A DNA stretch of 6,063 nucleotides from Armatimonadota bacterium (GTDB lineage Bacteria; Armatimonadota; Armatimonadia; Armatimonadales; Armatimonadaceae), in the NCBI GenBank assembly GCA_014381035.1, contig JACMIS010000650.1, positions 1 to 6,063 on the forward strand. Reading direction: 5' to 3'. Every line of letters begins with the position of its first letter. The first letter of the stretch is position 1. Position numbers and translations under genes: made by a program. A model generated the notes under the pieces. That model worked only from the letters and a program-made list of their open reading frames with translations. It searched no databases and was not told where the DNA came from. Shown here piece after piece: positions 5,832 through 6,063 of this stretch.

Positions 5832-5865
5832 GTAAAGAGGCGACGTTGCCGCGTTGCCTCTTTAC
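5832..5865 (-). terminator. Strong hairpin just after the VIT-family gene
   Basis: GTAAAGAGGC (5832-5841) and GCCTCTTTAC (5856-5865) are perfect complements. The stem extends inward to 14 positions with one mismatch (5842/5855) around a 6-base loop. It lies 18 bases beyond the VIT stop codon, the usual place for a 3' hairpin, but on the minus strand it is followed by AGGATAAGCG rather than a T-run. It could be an atypical terminator, an mRNA-stabilising 3' stem, or part of the regulatory region of the next operon together with the inverted repeat at 5783-5824. Confidence 0.4.
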
Positions 5866-5883
5866 CTTTCCGCCGATTGCGTT

Positions 5884-6063
5884 TTAAGGGACAGTGTGAA
5901 CCCCGGTCCACGCTTCAAACAGTTTTCCAAACCCGTAGGCGAGTGCGCCGCCGAGCATTCCGACCACGGTCATTTCCAGCCCCTGGGACAGCCACGACCG
6001 CCCGGTGTTCAGCGTTTTCGACGCGCCGACCGCTAAGTGGGCGAATATCGAAATCACCAGCGA
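5884..6063 (-). CDS. VIT1/CCC1-family iron/manganese transporter, C-terminal fragment
   Basis: The minus strand is open from the window edge to TAA at 5886-5884, giving the last 59 residues of a membrane protein. AVGASKTLNTGRSWLSQGLE (11-30) followed by the hydrophobic helix MTVVGMLGGALAYGFGKLF (31-49) matches the final two transmembrane segments of VIT1/CCC1 proteins, whose C-terminal region typically has a G-A-x-K-T-x-x-T-G-R-S-W motif, then G-x-E and a Gly/Ala-rich helix. Family members move Fe2+ or Mn2+ out of the cytosol: into vacuoles in plants and yeast, out of the cell for bacterial MbfA. The N-terminal part is outside the window, so whether a ferritin-like domain (as in MbfA) is fused cannot be said. 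The same strand and the adjacent metal importer operon suggest a shared metal-homeostasis locus. Confidence 0.75.
   Translation of the reverse strand, partial: SLVISIFAHLAVGASKTLNTGRSWLSQGLEMTVVGMLGGALAYGFGKLFEAWTGVHTVP

Noticed and set aside
5774..5883. Manganese riboswitch (yybP-ykoY) in the operon leader
   Set aside because: The two hairpins do not show the conserved internal loops of that class as I know them; only simple inverted repeats are visible.
5854..6036. Plus-strand open frame of 60 codons at the right edge
   Set aside because: The minus strand here encodes a recognisable VIT/CCC1 C-terminus; the plus frame is its shadow and begins inside the hairpin.

Overview
The window is a compact, GC-rich (by eye somewhat above 55%) bacterial segment in which every gene I can support lies on the minus strand, so it reads from right to left. 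The organism has an outer membrane: there is a secreted beta-barrel protein ending in phenylalanine, plus a lipoprotein-like binding protein. The style of the barrel (its LVTDRPDFTES motif) and of the metal transporter would fit Planctomycetota or a similarly little-studied Gram-negative phylum such as Armatimonadota, but this placement is a guess from motif flavour.

Layout in transcription order: (1) 6063-5884, C-terminal end of a VIT1/CCC1-family iron/manganese transporter, cut by the window edge. (2) 5883-5729, an intergenic and leader stretch with two strong inverted repeats. (3) 5728-4901, a secreted outer-membrane beta-barrel protein. (4) 4878-1097, a complete four-gene ABC importer for manganese/zinc/iron in the TroABCD order: binding protein, ATPase, permease, permease. 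The last permease carries an extra C-terminal winged-helix-like domain. (5) 1096-927, a short intergenic stretch. (6) 926-129, a secreted protein of unknown function with a Pro-rich tail. (7) 96-1, the N-terminal 32 residues of a peroxiredoxin (AhpC/TSA, BCP/PrxQ type), running off the left edge and starting inside a perfect hairpin.

The four importer genes overlap or nearly touch (ATGA overlaps at 3928-3931 and 2218-2221, a 4-base gap at 3160-3163) and the barrel gene ends only 22 bases before the binding-protein gene, so genes 3-4 look like one five-gene operon. A plausible reading is an envelope-spanning uptake route: metal crosses the outer membrane through the barrel, is caught by the binding protein and is pumped in by the ATPase-permease complex. 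A VIT-type metal transporter sits upstream and a peroxide-reducing enzyme downstream, so the neighbourhood combines metal import, metal sequestration or efflux, and peroxide defence. No stand-alone metal-responsive repressor gene is in the window; the winged-helix tail on the second permease is the only DNA-binding-like domain seen. No tRNA, rRNA, CRISPR array or insertion sequence was recognised, and no stretch over 300 bases lacks a gene.
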